From Xanthomonas sp. F10 (GTDB taxonomy: Bacteria > Pseudomonadota > Gammaproteobacteria > Xanthomonadales > Xanthomonadaceae): a stretch of 64,000 nt of DNA. Location of the stretch: positions 248,001-312,000 of the forward strand of contig NZ_JACHNP010000001.1 of NCBI RefSeq assembly GCF_014206815.1, given 5' to 3'. How positions within the stretch are numbered: the first letter of the stretch is position 1; every line of letters begins with the position of its first letter. Below the pieces are notes generated by a model, which searched no databases, was not told where the DNA came from, and saw nothing but the letters and a program-made list of their open reading frames with translations. Position numbers and translations under genes: made by a program. Shown here piece after piece: positions 52,817-63,718 of this stretch.

Positions 52817-54879
52817 GCGCAGGCCTGCCCGCGCGCCTGAAGACCGCGCTGTACCTCACTCTGCGTGCCGGCTTCCGCGCCCTGCCGCTGTCGCCGGCGC
52901 AGCGCGACCGCCTGCGCGCGCGCTTCCTCGATCGCCATGCGGACCTGGTGCCGCCACCGCCGCGTGGCCGCGCCGCCGCCGGACACGGCGAACGCCGGCT
53001 GCGCGCGCGCGCCGACGAGCGTGCGATCGGATACGTGCCTTCGCAGCAGATACCGTTGCCCTCGCCGCTGCCGGCCACCGTGGTGGCGTTCTACCTGCCG
53101 CAGTTCCATCCGATCCCGGAGAACGATGCCTGGTGGGGCAGCGGCTTCACCGAATGGCGCAACGTCACCCGCGCGCTGCCGCAATTCGAAGGACACGTGC
53201 AGCCACGCCTGCCAGCCGACCTGGGCTTCTACGACCTGCGCAATCCGCACAGCATGCGTCAGCAGGTCGCCCTGGCGAAGCAGTACGGCGTCGGCGCGTT
53301 CTGCTTCTACTTCTACTGGTTCGGCGGCAAGACCCTGCTGGAGACGCCGCTGCGGCAGTGGCTGGACGATCCCACGCTGGAGTTGCCGTTCTGCCTGTGC
53401 TGGGCCAACGAGCAATGGTCGCGGCGCTGGGACGGCCGCGGCGACGACGTGCTGATGGCGCAGGCGCACAGCGCGCAGGACGACCTGGACTTCATCGCGC
53501 ACGTTGCCGACTACCTGCGCGACCCGCGTTGCCTGCGCGTGGACGGCCGGCCGATGCTGCTGGTATATCGCCCGCACCTGCTGCCGGATCCGCAGGCCAC
53601 CGCCACGCGCTGGCGCGACTGGTGCCGGGAGCACGGCATCGGCGAACTGCACCTGGCCTATGTGCAGGGCTTCGAGCGGCCGGACCCGCGCGACATCGGC
53701 TTCGACGCAGCAGTCGAATTTCCGCCGAACATGAGCAATCCGCGCTCGCTGGCCGCCGACCAGCAGCTGCTCAATCCCGACTACAGCGGCGCCGTGCTGG
53801 ATTGGCGCGCCCTGGCCGCGGAGATCGCCGCGCGCCCGCTGCCCGACTACCTGCTGTATCCGGGCGTCAATCCGGGCTGGGACAACGAAGCGCGCCGCCC
53901 CGGCGCCGGCCGCGTCTATCTGCACGCCTCGCCGCGCGGCTACGAGGACTGGTTGCGCACCACCATCCACACCCGGCTGCAGAGCCGCCGCGTCGAGCAG
54001 CGCCTGGTGTTCGTCAACGCCTGGAACGAGTGGGCGGAAGGCGCCGTGCTGGAACCGGATGCGCGGCTGGGCCATGCCTATCTCGACGCCACCCGCCGTG
54101 CGCTGACGCCGCTGCCGGCGCGCGAGGCGACGCCGCACGCGATCATCCACGCGTGGTATCCGGACGTGCTGCCGGAACTGCTGGCGCACCTGGCCACGAG
54201 CGCCCTGCCGTGGCGCCTGCTGGTCACCACCTCGCCCGAGCAGGCCGATGCGGTGCGCGCGCACCTGCGCGGCTGCACCTTCCCGTCCGAGGTGATGGCG
54301 CTGGAGAACCGTGGCCGCGACATCCTGCCGTTCCTGCACGCGGCCGAGCGGCTGCTGCGCGAGGGCGTGGACGTGGTGCTGAAGCTGCACACCAAGCGCA
54401 GCACCCATCTGCACAACGGCGATGCCTGGCGCAGCGAACTGCTGCAACGCCTGGCCGGCGCCGACCGTGCCGCGCGCGTGCTCGAAGCCTTCGCGCAGGA
54501 TCCTGCGCTTGGCCTGGTCGCGCCCGAAGGCCACCTGCTGCCGTTGACCGAATTCTGGGGCGGCAACCGCGCGGCCGCCGACTATCTGCTGCGCCGCACC
54601 GGCCACAGCGACGCGCGCCTGGCGCAGGCGCAATTCATCTCAGGCAGCATGTTCTGGGCGCGCCTGGACGCGTTGCGGCCGCTGCTGGACAGCGGCCTGT
54701 GCCCGTCGGAATTCGAGGCGGAGCAAGGGCAACTCGACGCCACCCTGGCGCACGCGGTGGAGCGACTGGCGGCGCCATTGGCCGAGCGCGCCGGATACCG
54801 AGTGGCCACCGTGGCCGAGCTGCTCGGTCAGCCACCACCAGCAGCCAGCGACTACGCCTACGCGCAGCGCAGCGCCTGA
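52813..54879 (+). CDS. WbsX-like (GH99-related) and RgpF-like two-domain polysaccharide protein
   Basis: The product is 688 residues. The N-terminal part (~75-425) carries FYLPQFHPIPENDAWWGSGF, FCFYFYWFGGKTLLETPLRQ, CWANEQWSRRWDG and VFVNAWNEWAEGAVLEPD, the WbsX/glycoside hydrolase 99-like signature found in O-antigen clusters. The C-terminal part (~430-680; AIIHAWYPDVLPELLAHL, LENRGRDILPFLHA, VLKLHTKRS) is rhamnan synthesis F (RgpF)-like. The start is GTG overlapping the ETF-QO stop (GTGA). The exact reaction is unknown; a role in LPS O-chain or rhamnan synthesis is inferred, supported by rmlBACD and xanAB nearby. Confidence 0.85.
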   Translation: MSAGLPARLKTALYLTLRAGFRALPLSPAQRDRLRARFLDRHADLVPPPPRGRAAAGHGERRLRARADERAIGYVPSQQIPLPSPLPATVVAFYLPQFHPIPENDAWWGSGFTEWRNVTRALPQFEGHVQPRLPADLGFYDLRNPHSMRQQVALAKQYGVGAFCFYFYWFGGKTLLETPLRQWLDDPTLELPFCLCWANEQWSRRWDGRGDDVLMAQAHSAQDDLDFIAHVADYLRDPRCLRVDGRPMLLVYRPHLLPDPQATATRWRDWCREHGIGELHLAYVQGFERPDPRDIGFDAAVEFPPNMSNPRSLAADQQLLNPDYSGAVLDWRALAAEIAARPLPDYLLYPGVNPGWDNEARRPGAGRVYLHASPRGYEDWLRTTIHTRLQSRRVEQRLVFVNAWNEWAEGAVLEPDARLGHAYLDATRRALTPLPAREATPHAIIHAWYPDVLPELLAHLATSALPWRLLVTTSPEQADAVRAHLRGCTFPSEVMALENRGRDILPFLHAAERLLREGVDVVLKLHTKRSTHLHNGDAWRSELLQRLAGADRAARVLEAFAQDPALGLVAPEGHLLPLTEFWGGNRAAADYLLRRTGHSDARLAQAQFISGSMFWARLDALRPLLDSGLCPSEFEAEQGQLDATLAHAVERLAAPLAERAGYRVATVAELLGQPPPAASDYAYAQRSA

Positions 54880-54897
54880 ACGGCGCCGACGCAGCGC

Positions 54898-55530
54898 TTA
54901 CGCGCGCCGGAACGGCACGCCGGTCTTGGCGACCAGCTCGGCCTCGTCCACGCCCTCGGCGGTTTCCACCAGCACCAGGCCGCTGTCGGTGACGTCGAAT
55001 ACGGCCAGGTCGGTGATGATGCGGTCGACCACGCCGACGCCGGTCAGCGGGAGGTCGCAGGCGGGCAGGATCTTGTGGCTGCCGTCCTTGGCCACGTGTT
55101 CCATCAGCACGACCACGCGCTTGACCCCGGCCACCAGGTCCATCGCTCCGCCCATGCCCTTGACCATCTTGCCGGGCACCATCCAGTTGGCCAGGTCGCC
55201 CTGCGCGCTGACCTGCATCGCGCCGAGGATGGCCAGGTCGATGTGGCCGCCACGGATCATCGCGAAGGAGTCGTGGCTGCCGAAGTAGCTGGCGCCGGCG
55301 CGGGCGGTGACGGTCTGCTTGCCGGCGTTGATCAGGTCGGCGTCGACCTCGTCCTCGCTCGGGAACGGGCCGATGCCGAGCAGGCCGTTCTCGGACTGCA
55401 GCCACACGTCCACGCCTTCGGGAATGTGGTTGGCGACCAGGGTCGGCAGACCGATGCCCAGGTTCACGTAGGCGCCGTCGGTGAGTTCGCGGGCGGCGCG
55501 CTGCGCCATGTCGTCGCGGGTCCAGGCCAT
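54898..55530 (-). CDS. scoB: 3-oxoacid CoA-transferase subunit B
   Basis: The product is 210 residues. It transfers CoA from succinyl-CoA to acetoacetate together with subunit A. The catalytic Glu is in [24 protein letters not shown] and [20 protein letters not shown] are typical of subunit B. It starts one nt after the scoA stop. Succinyl-CoA is the likely donor, based on family usage. Confidence 0.93.
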   Translation of the reverse strand: MAWTRDDMAQRAARELTDGAYVNLGIGLPTLVANHIPEGVDVWLQSENGLLGIGPFPSEDEVDADLINAGKQTVTARAGASYFGSHDSFAMIRGGHIDLAILGAMQVSAQGDLANWMVPGKMVKGMGGAMDLVAGVKRVVVLMEHVAKDGSHKILPACDLPLTGVGVVDRIITDLAVFDVTDSGLVLVETAEGVDEAELVAKTGVPFRRA

Positions 55531-55531
55531 G

Positions 55532-56269
55532 TCAGGCGTCCTTCTGGCGCAGGGTGCGCTGTTCGATGCGTTTTTCGGGATGCGGGTTGTGCACGATGCG
55601 GTCGACGTAGATGCCCGGCAGGTGCACCTGGTCCGGATCCAGGCTGCCGGTCTCCACCACCTGCTCGACCTCGGCGATGCAGAGCTTGCCGGCCATCGCA
55701 CAGGCCGGATTGAAGTTGCGCGCGGTCTTGCGGAACACCAGGTTGCCCGCGGCATCGGCCTTCCATGCCTTGACCAGGGCCACGTCGGCGCGCAACGCGG
55801 TCTCCAGCACGTAGTGCTTGCCGTCGAATTCGCGGGTCTCCTTGCCCTCGGCCACCACCGTGCCGTAGCCGGTGGCGGTGAAGAACGCGGGAATGCCGGC
55901 GCCACCAGCGCGCAGGCGTTCGGCCAGGGTGCCCTGCGGGTTGAATTCCAGTTCCAGTTCGCCGGCCAGGTACTGGCGTTCGAACTCCTTGTTCTCGCCG
56001 ACATAGGACGAAATCATCTTGCGGATCTGCCGCGTCGCCAGCAGCTGGCCCAGGCCGAAGCCATCGACACCGGCATTGTTGGAGATCACGGTGAGGCCGC
56101 CGACGCCGCTGTCGCGCAAGGCGGCGATCAAGGCCTCGGGGATGCCGCACAGGCCGAACCCGCCGACCGCCAGGGTCTGGCCGTCCGCCACCACGTCGGC
56201 CAGCGCCGTGGCCGCATCGGGGAAAAGCTTGCCGCGCCGCCCGCCCGCAGGGGTAGAGGTGTCGCCCAT
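55532..56269 (-). CDS. scoA: 3-oxoacid CoA-transferase subunit A
   Basis: The product is 245 residues. [16 protein letters not shown] is the family's CoA-binding loop; [16 protein letters not shown] and the [16 protein letters not shown] region follow. The ATG at 56269 has a GGAG ribosome-binding site at 7 nt; a second ATG five codons upstream is less likely. It is divergent from xanA. Confidence 0.93.
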   Translation of the reverse strand: MGDTSTPAGGRRGKLFPDAATALADVVADGQTLAVGGFGLCGIPEALIAALRDSGVGGLTVISNNAGVDGFGLGQLLATRQIRKMISSYVGENKEFERQYLAGELELEFNPQGTLAERLRAGGAGIPAFFTATGYGTVVAEGKETREFDGKHYVLETALRADVALVKAWKADAAGNLVFRKTARNFNPACAMAGKLCIAEVEQVVETGSLDPDQVHLPGIYVDRIVHNPHPEKRIEQRTLRQKDA

Positions 56270-56360
56270 TCGCCAGCTCCGCATTGGAATGTAGACAGCT
56301 AGTTTAGCCGCTCGGGGACTGCGACCCCCGCCGCACCGCCGCAACGACCGATTAAGCGCC

Positions 56361-56370
56361 GTAACGTTAC
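56361..56370. promoter_or_regulatory. GTAACGTTAC palindrome in the scoA-xanA spacer
   Basis: A perfect 10-bp palindrome sits 33 nt before the xanA start codon in the divergent spacer. It could be an operator. It is short and could also be chance. Confidence 0.25.
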
Positions 56371-56402
56371 ACTCGGGTTTCCCCCAACTAGGACCCTCTT
56401 CC

Positions 56403-57749
56403 ATGTCGCTTCCCGCATTCAAGGCCTACGACATCCGCGGTCGCGTTCCCGACGAACTGAACGAGGACTTGGCGCGCCGCATCGGCGTGGCGCTGGCGGG
56501 GCAGTTGGACAGCGGTCCGGTGGTGGTCGGCCACGATGTGCGCCTGGCCAGCCCGGCACTGCAGGCGGCGCTGTCGGCGGGCCTGCGCGCCAGCGGCCGC
56601 GAGGTCATCGACATCGGCCTGTGCGGCACCGAGGAAGTGTATTTCCAGACCGACCACCTGCAGGCGGCCGGCGGCGTGATGGTCACCGCCAGCCACAACC
56701 CGATGGACTACAACGGCATGAAGCTGGTGCGCGAGAACGCGCGCCCGATCAGCTCCGATACCGGCCTGTTCGCGATCCGCGACACCGTCGCCGCCGATAC
56801 CGCGCCGGCCGCTGACCCGACCGCCGCCGAGCATCACCGTCCGGACAAGAGCGCCTACATCGAGCACCTGCTCAGCTACGTGGACCGCGCCACGCTCAAG
56901 CCGCTGAAGCTGGTGGTCAACGCCGGCAACGGCGGCGCCGGCGCCATCATCGACCTGCTCGCACCGCACCTGCCGTTCGAGTTCGTGCGCGTCTTCCACG
57001 AGCCGGACGGCCACTTCCCCAACGGCATTCCCAACCCGCTGCTGCCCGAGAACCGCGCCGCCACCGCCAACGCGGTCAAGCAGCACGGCGCCGACTTCGG
57101 CATCGCCTGGGATGGCGATTTCGATCGCTGCTTCTTCTTCGATGCCGATGGCCGCTTCATCGAGGGCTACTACCTGGTGGGCCTGCTGGCGCAGGCGATC
57201 CTGGCCAAGCAGCCGGGTGGCAAGGTCGTGCACGACCCGCGCCTGACCTGGAACACGATCGAACAGGTCGAGGAGGCCGGCGGCATCCCGGTGCTGTGCA
57301 AGAGCGGCCACGCCTTCATCAAGGAGAAGATGCGCAGCGAGAACGCCGTGTACGGCGGCGAGATGAGCGCGCACCACTATTTCCGCGAGTTCGCCTATGC
57401 CGACTCGGGCATGATCCCGTGGCTGCTGATCGCCGAGTTGGTGTCGCAGTCCGGCCGCTCGCTGGCCGACCTGGTCGAGGCGCGCATGCGCAAGTTCCCG
57501 TGCAGCGGCGAGATAAACTTCAAGGTCGCCGACGCCAAGGCGGCGGTGGCGCGGGTGATGGAGCACTTCGCTTCGCACGCGCCGGCGCTGGATTACACCG
57601 ACGGCGTCAGCGCCGAATTCGCTGATTGGCGTTTCAACCTGCGCAGTTCCAACACCGAACCGCTGCTGCGCCTGAACGTGGAAACCCGCGGCGATGCGGC
57701 CCTGCTGGAACAGCGGACGCAGGAGATTTCCGAGCTGCTGCGCGGCTGA
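56403..57749 (+). CDS. xanA: Phosphoglucomutase/phosphomannomutase XanA
   Basis: The product is 448 residues. XanA interconverts glucose 1- and 6-phosphate and the mannose counterparts, feeding UDP-glucose and GDP-mannose for xanthan and LPS. The phosphoserine loop is in [12 protein letters not shown], the metal loop is DGDFDRC, the sugar loop is [13 protein letters not shown] and the phosphate-binding part is [12 protein letters not shown]. xanB follows after 43 nt. Confidence 0.96.
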   Translation: MSLPAFKAYDIRGRVPDELNEDLARRIGVALAGQLDSGPVVVGHDVRLASPALQAALSAGLRASGREVIDIGLCGTEEVYFQTDHLQAAGGVMVTASHNPMDYNGMKLVRENARPISSDTGLFAIRDTVAADTAPAADPTAAEHHRPDKSAYIEHLLSYVDRATLKPLKLVVNAGNGGAGAIIDLLAPHLPFEFVRVFHEPDGHFPNGIPNPLLPENRAATANAVKQHGADFGIAWDGDFDRCFFFDADGRFIEGYYLVGLLAQAILAKQPGGKVVHDPRLTWNTIEQVEEAGGIPVLCKSGHAFIKEKMRSENAVYGGEMSAHHYFREFAYADSGMIPWLLIAELVSQSGRSLADLVEARMRKFPCSGEINFKVADAKAAVARVMEHFASHAPALDYTDGVSAEFADWRFNLRSSNTEPLLRLNVETRGDAALLEQRTQEISELLRG

Positions 57750-57792
57750 TCCAACTCCCTCCCCCTAGACGCACTATGGAGTTCCCCCGCCC

Positions 57793-59196
57793 ATGAGCGA
57801 CGTCCTTCCCATCATCCTGTCCGGCGGTTCCGGCACGCGGCTGTGGCCGCTGTCGCGCGAGTCGTATCCGAAGCAGTTCCTGCCGCTGGTCGGCGAGCAG
57901 AGCATGCTGCAGGCCACCTGGCAGCGCGCGGCTCCGGTCGCCGCGCATGCGCCGATCGTGGTCGCCAACGAAGAACATCGCTTCGTCGCGGCCGAGCAGT
58001 TGCAGCAGATAGGCGTAAAGCCGCACGCCATCCTGCTCGAACCCAAGGGTCGCAACACCGCCCCGGCGATCGCCGTGGCGGCGCTGGAGGCCTCCCGCGA
58101 CGGCGCCGATCCGCTGTTGCTGGTCCTGCCCTCCGATCACGTGATCGGCGACGAAGCCGCCTTCCAGGCCGCGGTGCGCGTGGCCGCCGTGGCGGCCGAG
58201 CAAGGCAAGCTGGTGACGTTCGGGATCAAGCCGACCGCACCGGAAACCGGCTACGGCTACATCAAGGCGGCGGCCGGCGACGGCGCGCGCGCGGTCGAGC
58301 GCTTCGTCGAAAAGCCCGACCTGGCGACCGCGAAAAGCTACCTGGCCTCTGGCGAGTACTACTGGAACAGCGGCATGTTCCTGTTCCGCGCCTCGCGCTA
58401 CCTGGAGGAGCTGCGCAAGTTCCAGCCCGCCATCGCCGATGCCTGCACCAAGGCCTGGCAATCGGCCAAGCGCGATGCCGACTTCACCCGTCTGGACAAG
58501 GAGGCGTTCGCCGCCAGCCCCTCCGATTCCATCGACTACGCGGTGATGGAGAAGACCGCCGACGCGGTGGTGGTGCCGCTGGACGCGAAGTGGAGCGACG
58601 TCGGTTCGTGGTCGGCGCTGCTGGACGTGTCGCCGCAGGACGCCAACGGCAACGCGCACCACGGCGACGTGATCGAGATCGATTGCCGCAACACCTACGC
58701 CTACGGCTCGCGCCTGATCGCGATGGTGGGCCTGCAGGACGTGGTGGTGGTGGAAACAGACGACGCGGTGCTGGTCGGTCACCGCGAACGCATCCAGGAA
58801 GTGAAGGACATCGTCGGCAGGATCAAGGCCAACGGCCGCTCCGAAGCCACCTGGCACCGCAAGGTGTACCGCCCGTGGGGCGCCTACGATTCGATCGACA
58901 ACGGCCAGCGCTTCCAGGTCAAGCGCATCACGGTCAAGCCCGGCGCCACGCTGAGCCTGCAGATGCATCACCACCGTGCCGAGCACTGGATCGTGGTCAG
59001 CGGCACCGCCGAGGTCACGCGTGGCGAGGAAGTGCTGCTGCTCACCGAGAACCAGAGCACCTACATCCCGCTCGGCGTGACGCATCGCCTGAAGAACCCG
59101 GGCAAGCTGCCGCTGGAGCTGATCGAAGTGCAGTCGGGCAGTTATCTAGGCGAGGACGACATCGTGCGCTTCGAGGACACCTACGGGCGCACCTGA
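57793..59196 (+). CDS. xanB: Mannose-1-phosphate guanylyltransferase/mannose-6-phosphate isomerase XanB
   Basis: The product is 467 residues and bifunctional. The N-terminal pyrophosphorylase domain shows [19 protein letters not shown] and [13 protein letters not shown]. The C-terminal type II isomerase cupin shows [28 protein letters not shown] and the zinc-site His residues. It makes GDP-mannose for xanthan and LPS. A strong terminator follows. Confidence 0.97.
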   Translation: MSDVLPIILSGGSGTRLWPLSRESYPKQFLPLVGEQSMLQATWQRAAPVAAHAPIVVANEEHRFVAAEQLQQIGVKPHAILLEPKGRNTAPAIAVAALEASRDGADPLLLVLPSDHVIGDEAAFQAAVRVAAVAAEQGKLVTFGIKPTAPETGYGYIKAAAGDGARAVERFVEKPDLATAKSYLASGEYYWNSGMFLFRASRYLEELRKFQPAIADACTKAWQSAKRDADFTRLDKEAFAASPSDSIDYAVMEKTADAVVVPLDAKWSDVGSWSALLDVSPQDANGNAHHGDVIEIDCRNTYAYGSRLIAMVGLQDVVVVETDDAVLVGHRERIQEVKDIVGRIKANGRSEATWHRKVYRPWGAYDSIDNGQRFQVKRITVKPGATLSLQMHHHRAEHWIVVSGTAEVTRGEEVLLLTENQSTYIPLGVTHRLKNPGKLPLELIEVQSGSYLGEDDIVRFEDTYGRT

Positions 59197-59219
59197 GTTC
59201 GGCGTCCGCCGCAGAAACA

Positions 59220-59249
59220 AAGAGCCGGGCACTGCCCGGCTCTTTTTTT
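59220..59249. terminator. Intrinsic terminator between xanB and rmlD
   Basis: An 11-bp stem (AAGAGCCGGGC with GCCCGGCTCTT) and a 3-nt loop are followed by a run of T. It lies between the convergent xanB and rmlD genes. Confidence 0.93.
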
Positions 59250-59279
59250 GCTGCGTGGCGTTCTGCCGCGTACGGCGGA

Positions 59280-60194
59280 TCAGGCGGTCGGCGTTGCCGC
59301 AGCGAGTTCGCCGATCACCTGGCGCAGGCCATCGCGCCACTGCGGCAGTTCCAGCGCGAAATCGCGCTGCAGGCGCGACACGTCCAGGCGCGAATACGCC
59401 GGGCGCTTGGCCGGGGTCGGATACTCCGCGGTGGTGATCGGCAACACCCGCGGCGCGCGCGGCAACAGGCCCACCGCCACCGCCTCGGCGAAGATCGCTT
59501 CGGCGAAGCCGTGCCAGGTGGTCTCGCCGGCCGCGGTCAGATGCCAGGTGCCGGACGGCAGCGTCGCGCGCTGGGCCAGCACGCGCGCGGTGACATCGGC
59601 GATCAGCGCCGCAGGCGTCGGCGTGCCGACCTGGTCGGCGACCACCTTGAGTTCGTCGCGATCGGCTCCCACCCGCAGCATGGTGCGCAAAAAATTGTGC
59701 CCGTGCGCGGCGTAGACCCAGGCGGTGCGGAAGATCAGATGCTGCGCAGCGGATGCGCGGATCGCCTCCTCGCCAGCCAGCTTGGTCGCACCGTACACGC
59801 CCAGCGGCGCGGTTGGCGCGTCCTCGGGATAGGGCTGGGTGCCCTGGCCGTCGAACACGTAATCGGTGGAGTAATGCACCAGCGGCACGCCGTGCGCCGC
59901 GCACCAGGCGGCGATCGCCGCCGGCGACTCGGCATTGGCGCGGTGCGCCGCCTCGGCGTCCTGCTCGGCGCGATCGACCGCGGTGTAGGCCGCGGCGTTG
60001 ACCACCGCCGTCGGCCGCAGCCGGTCCAGCAGCGCGCCCAGCGTCTGCGGCTGGTCGAAGTCGGCGCGCTCGCAGGCGCTGCCGTCGGGCAACTGGCCGC
60101 TGCGGGTGGTGGCCAGCACCGGCCCCTGGCCCGCCAGCGCCCGCAGCAGTTCCTGCCCGACCTGGCCGTTGCCGCCGAAGACCAGCACGCTCAT
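59280..60194 (-). CDS. rmlD: dTDP-4-dehydrorhamnose reductase RmlD
   Basis: The product is 304 residues and makes dTDP-L-rhamnose, the last step. It is a short-chain dehydrogenase: FGGNGQVGQELL nucleotide loop, YSTDYVFDGQG, catalytic YGATK and TAWVYAAHGHNF. It overlaps rmlC (ATGA). It is last in rmlBACD. Confidence 0.96.
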   Translation of the reverse strand: MSVLVFGGNGQVGQELLRALAGQGPVLATTRSGQLPDGSACERADFDQPQTLGALLDRLRPTAVVNAAAYTAVDRAEQDAEAAHRANAESPAAIAAWCAAHGVPLVHYSTDYVFDGQGTQPYPEDAPTAPLGVYGATKLAGEEAIRASAAQHLIFRTAWVYAAHGHNFLRTMLRVGADRDELKVVADQVGTPTPAALIADVTARVLAQRATLPSGTWHLTAAGETTWHGFAEAIFAEAVAVGLLPRAPRVLPITTAEYPTPAKRPAYSRLDVSRLQRDFALELPQWRDGLRQVIGELAAATPTA

Positions 60195-60748
60195 GGCTGA
60201 TAGACCGGCAGGCGCTCGACCGGGATATCGGCCAGGAACGGCGCAACCGCGTCCTTGCCCGACAGTACCGGCTCGGAGATCGGCCAGTCCACGCCGATCG
60301 CGGCATCGTCCCAGCGCACGCCGGCGTCGGCCTCCTTGACGTATACGTCGGTGCACAGATAGCTGAACACCGCCCGCTCCGACAGCACGGCAAACCCGTG
60401 CGCGAAGCCCTCCGGAATCCAGAACTGCTTCTTGTTCTCCGCGCTCAGCACCACCGCGGCCCAGCGGCCGAAATGCGGCGAGCCGTGGCGGATGTCGACG
60501 GCGACGTCGTACACCTCGCCCTCCAGCACGCTGACCAGCTTGCCCTGCGGCCGCGGCCACTGATAGTGCAGGCCGCGCAGCACGCCCTTGGCCGAGGTGG
60601 AGACATTGCTCTGCACGAACTTGGTCGGCAGCCCATGCTCGCCGAAACGCTCAGCGTTCCAGGTCTCGAAGAAATAGCCACGCGCGTCGCCGAACACCGC
60701 CGGCTCGATCACCACGCAGCCGGGCAGATTGGTTTCAATCACTTTCAC
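60191..60748 (-). CDS. rmlC: dTDP-4-dehydrorhamnose 3,5-epimerase RmlC
   Basis: The product is a 185-residue cupin. The catalytic His is in [18 protein letters not shown] and [16 protein letters not shown] are family segments. GTG start with a GAGGAA ribosome-binding site, overlapping the rmlA stop. Confidence 0.96.
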   Translation of the reverse strand: MKVIETNLPGCVVIEPAVFGDARGYFFETWNAERFGEHGLPTKFVQSNVSTSAKGVLRGLHYQWPRPQGKLVSVLEGEVYDVAVDIRHGSPHFGRWAAVVLSAENKKQFWIPEGFAHGFAVLSERAVFSYLCTDVYVKEADAGVRWDDAAIGVDWPISEPVLSGKDAVAPFLADIPVERLPVYQP

Positions 60749-61632
60749 GGAACGGTTCCTCGTACAGCCAGTTCATGCAGGTAGTTGCCGTAAGCGTTCT
60801 TGCGCAGCGGAGCGGCAAGTTTCTCCAGCTGCGCCGCATCGATCCAGCCATTCCCGAAAGCGATCTCCTCCGGGCAGCACACCTGCAGGCCCTGCCGCGA
60901 CTGAATGGTCTCGATGAAGTTGGAGGCCTCGTGCAGCGACTGGTGGGTTCCGGTGTCCAGCCACGCATAACCGCGGCCCAGCGCTTCCAGGTGCAGTGCG
61001 CCGGCGTCCAGGTAACGGCGGTTGAGATCGGTGATCTCCAGTTCGCCGCGCGGCGAGGGCTTCAGCTCCGCCGCATGGTCGCTGGCCTGGCCATCGTAGA
61101 AATACAGGCCGGTGACTGCGTAGTTGGAGCGCGGCTTGGCCGGCTTTTCCTCGATATCGATGACCTTGCCGGAGGCGTCGAACTCCGCAACGCCGTAGCG
61201 CTCGGGGTCGTTGACCCAGTAGCCGAACACGGTGGCGCCCTGTTCCCGCGCATCGGCACGCTGCAAGGTCTCGGTCAGACCGTGGCCGTGGAAGATATTG
61301 TCGCCCAGCACCAGGCAGCTCGGCTTGCCGGCGACGAAGTCGCGGCCGATCAGATAGGCCTGAGCCAGCCCGTCCGGACTCGGCTGCACCGCGTACTGGA
61401 TGTCCATGCCCCACTGCGCGCCATCGCCCAGCAGCGCCTGGAACAGCGCCTGCTCGTGCGGGGTGTTGATGATCAGCACCTCGCGGATCCCGGCCAGCAT
61501 CAGCACGCTGAGCGGGTAGTAGATCATCGGCTTGTCGTACACCGGCAGCAGCTGCTTGCTGACGCCCTTGGTGATCGGATACAGCCGCGTGCCGGAGCCG
61601 CCAGCGAGAATGATGCCCTTGCGTTGTGTCAT
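60745..61632 (-). CDS. rmlA: Glucose-1-phosphate thymidylyltransferase RmlA
   Basis: The product is 295 residues, the first step of the dTDP-rhamnose route. [20 protein letters not shown] is the nucleotidyl transfer signature; [10 protein letters not shown] and the [20 protein letters not shown] segment are conserved. The start [12 protein letters not shown] is the usual one. It lies 58 nt after rmlB. Confidence 0.97.
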   Translation of the reverse strand: MTQRKGIILAGGSGTRLYPITKGVSKQLLPVYDKPMIYYPLSVLMLAGIREVLIINTPHEQALFQALLGDGAQWGMDIQYAVQPSPDGLAQAYLIGRDFVAGKPSCLVLGDNIFHGHGLTETLQRADAREQGATVFGYWVNDPERYGVAEFDASGKVIDIEEKPAKPRSNYAVTGLYFYDGQASDHAAELKPSPRGELEITDLNRRYLDAGALHLEALGRGYAWLDTGTHQSLHEASNFIETIQSRQGLQVCCPEEIAFGNGWIDAAQLEKLAAPLRKNAYGNYLHELAVRGTVP

Positions 61633-61690
61633 GAGGTCTTTCCTATGGACGTCCCCACATGGAGGTGCGGACGCATGCGAGGGACGCGGG

Positions 61691-62746
61691 TTATGCCGCG
61701 GTGCCGATCCTTTCCAGCCGGTAGCTGCCGTCGAGCACACCCTGCACCCAGTCCTGATGGCTCAGGTACCAGTCAACGGTGAGCGCGATGCCCTGTTCGA
61801 AGGTGTAGTGCGGCTCCCAGCCCAGTTCGTTCTTCAGCTTGGACGCATCGATCGCGTAGCGGCGGTCGTGCCCGGGCCGGTCGGCGACGTAGGTGATCTG
61901 GCTGGCCCGCGGCTTGCCGTCTTCGCGCGGACGCCGCGCGTCCAGCAGCGCGCAGATCGCCTGCACCACATCGATGTTCTGTTTCTCCGAGTTGCCGCCG
62001 ACGTTGTAGGTCTCGCCCACTTTGCCCTTGGCTAGCACGGTGCGGATCGCCTCGCAGTGATCGCCGACGAACAGCCAGTCGCGCACCTGCTTGCCGTCGC
62101 CGTACACCGGCAGCGGCTCGCCGGCCAGCGCCTTGGCGATCACCAGCGGGATGAGCTTCTCCGGGAAGTGGTACGGGCCGTAGTTGTTGGAGCAGTTGGT
62201 GGTCAGCACCGGCAGGCCATAGGTATGGTGGAACGCGCGCACCAGATGGTCGGACGCGGCCTTGGACGCCGAGTACGGCGAGTTCGGCGCATACGGCGTG
62301 GTTTCGCTGAACTTGCCGGTCTCGCCCAGGGTGCCGTAGACCTCGTCGGTGGACACGTGCAGGAAGCGGAACGCGGCGCGGCGGTCCTCCGGCAGCGCCT
62401 TCCAGTGATCGCGCACCGACTCCAGCAGGCCGAGGGTGCCGACCACATTGGTCTGGATGAAGGCGCCAGGACCGTCGATCGAGCGGTCCACGTGGCTCTC
62501 GGCGGCGAAATTGACCACGGCGTCAGGCTGGTGCTCGGTGAGCAGGCGGCCCACCAGGTCGCGGTCGCCGATATCCCCGTGCACGAACACGTGGTCGGGA
62601 TTGCCCCCCAGCGACGCCAGCGTGTTCAGGTTCCCGGCATAGGTCAGCGCGTCCAGGTTGATCACGCGTACGCCGCGCGCCACTGCCTCAAGCACGAAAT
62701 TACCGCCGATGAAACCGGCGCCGCCGGTTACGAGCCAAGTCGCCAC
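61691..62746 (-). CDS. rmlB: dTDP-glucose 4,6-dehydratase RmlB
   Basis: The product is 351 residues. [11 protein letters not shown] loop; [11 protein letters not shown]; catalytic [25 protein letters not shown] start with an AGGAG ribosome-binding site 9 nt upstream. First gene of rmlBACD; promoter expected in the ~220-nt spacer shared with divergent etfB. Confidence 0.97.
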   Translation of the reverse strand: MATWLVTGGAGFIGGNFVLEAVARGVRVINLDALTYAGNLNTLASLGGNPDHVFVHGDIGDRDLVGRLLTEHQPDAVVNFAAESHVDRSIDGPGAFIQTNVVGTLGLLESVRDHWKALPEDRRAAFRFLHVSTDEVYGTLGETGKFSETTPYAPNSPYSASKAASDHLVRAFHHTYGLPVLTTNCSNNYGPYHFPEKLIPLVIAKALAGEPLPVYGDGKQVRDWLFVGDHCEAIRTVLAKGKVGETYNVGGNSEKQNIDVVQAICALLDARRPREDGKPRASQITYVADRPGHDRRYAIDASKLKNELGWEPHYTFEQGIALTVDWYLSHQDWVQGVLDGSYRLERIGTAA

Positions 62747-62971
62747 TATGTGTTTCTCCTGATTCGGCGCCGTCGGCGCCCGCTATTCGAACGGCACAGG
62801 ATATACGGTTTATATGAACCAGTCGTCGCTGCCGCGCGGCAGGATCCTGGCCAGCGATTCGGCCACCATACGCCCTCGCATGGTCCCTCGCACCCGGTTA
62901 GAATCCTCCGACTGCCCCGCGCCAGCCGCCGCGGCCGGGCCTTCCCGCACTGCTGAAGGATCTCGTACACG

Positions 62972-63718
62972 ATGAAAATCCTCGTCGCCTACAAGCGCGT
63001 GGTGGACTACAACGTCCGCATCCAGGTCAAGCCGGACGGCTCCGGCGTGATCACCGAGGGCGTCAAGCTCTCCGCCAACCCGTTCGACGAAATCGCCCTG
63101 GAAGAGGCGCTGCGCCTGCGCGACGCCGGCATCGCCAGCGAGGTGGTGGTCGCCACCATCGCCCCGGCCGACGCCGCCGCGCACCTGCGCAACGGCCTGG
63201 CGATGGGCGCCAATCGCGCCATCCACGTGGTCGCCGACGCGTCGATCCAGCCGCTGACCGCGGCGCGCACCCTGCTCAAGCTGGTCGAGCAGGAGCAGCC
63301 GGACCTGGTGATCCTGGGCAAGCAGGCGATCGACGACGACGCCAACCAGACCGGGCAGATGCTGGCCACGCTGTGGGGCCGGCCGCAGGCGACCTTCGCC
63401 GGCAAGCTGGTGGTGGCCGACGGCAAGGCGACGGTGACCCGCGAGGTCGACGCCGGCCTGGAGACCCTGGAAGTGGACCTGCCGGCGGTGGTCACCACCG
63501 ACCTGCGCCTGAACGAGCCGCGCTTCATCAAGCTGCCGGACATCATGAAGGCCAAGAGCAAGCCGCTGCAGACGCTGGCCTTCGCCGACCTGGGCGTGGA
63601 GGCCAACGACAGCCTCACCACCACCCACTACGCCCCGCCGGCCAAGCGCAGCCGCGGCGTGATGGTCAAGGATGCCGCCGAACTGGTGGCCGCACTCAAG
63701 CAGAAGGGGTTGCTGTGA
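62972..63718 (+). CDS. etfB: Electron transfer flavoprotein subunit beta, EtfB
   Basis: The product is 248 residues. KILVAYKRVVDYNVRIQVKP is the family start, and the AMP-binding region GKQAIDDDANQTGQMLA and VTTDLRLNEPRFIKLPDIMK are conserved. With EtfA it carries electrons from acyl-CoA dehydrogenases to ETF-QO. The stop overlaps the etfA start (TGATG). In Xanthomonas the LPS gene cluster often lies near etfBA; rmlBACD here fits that. Confidence 0.97.
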   Translation: MKILVAYKRVVDYNVRIQVKPDGSGVITEGVKLSANPFDEIALEEALRLRDAGIASEVVVATIAPADAAAHLRNGLAMGANRAIHVVADASIQPLTAARTLLKLVEQEQPDLVILGKQAIDDDANQTGQMLATLWGRPQATFAGKLVVADGKATVTREVDAGLETLEVDLPAVVTTDLRLNEPRFIKLPDIMKAKSKPLQTLAFADLGVEANDSLTTTHYAPPAKRSRGVMVKDAAELVAALKQKGLL

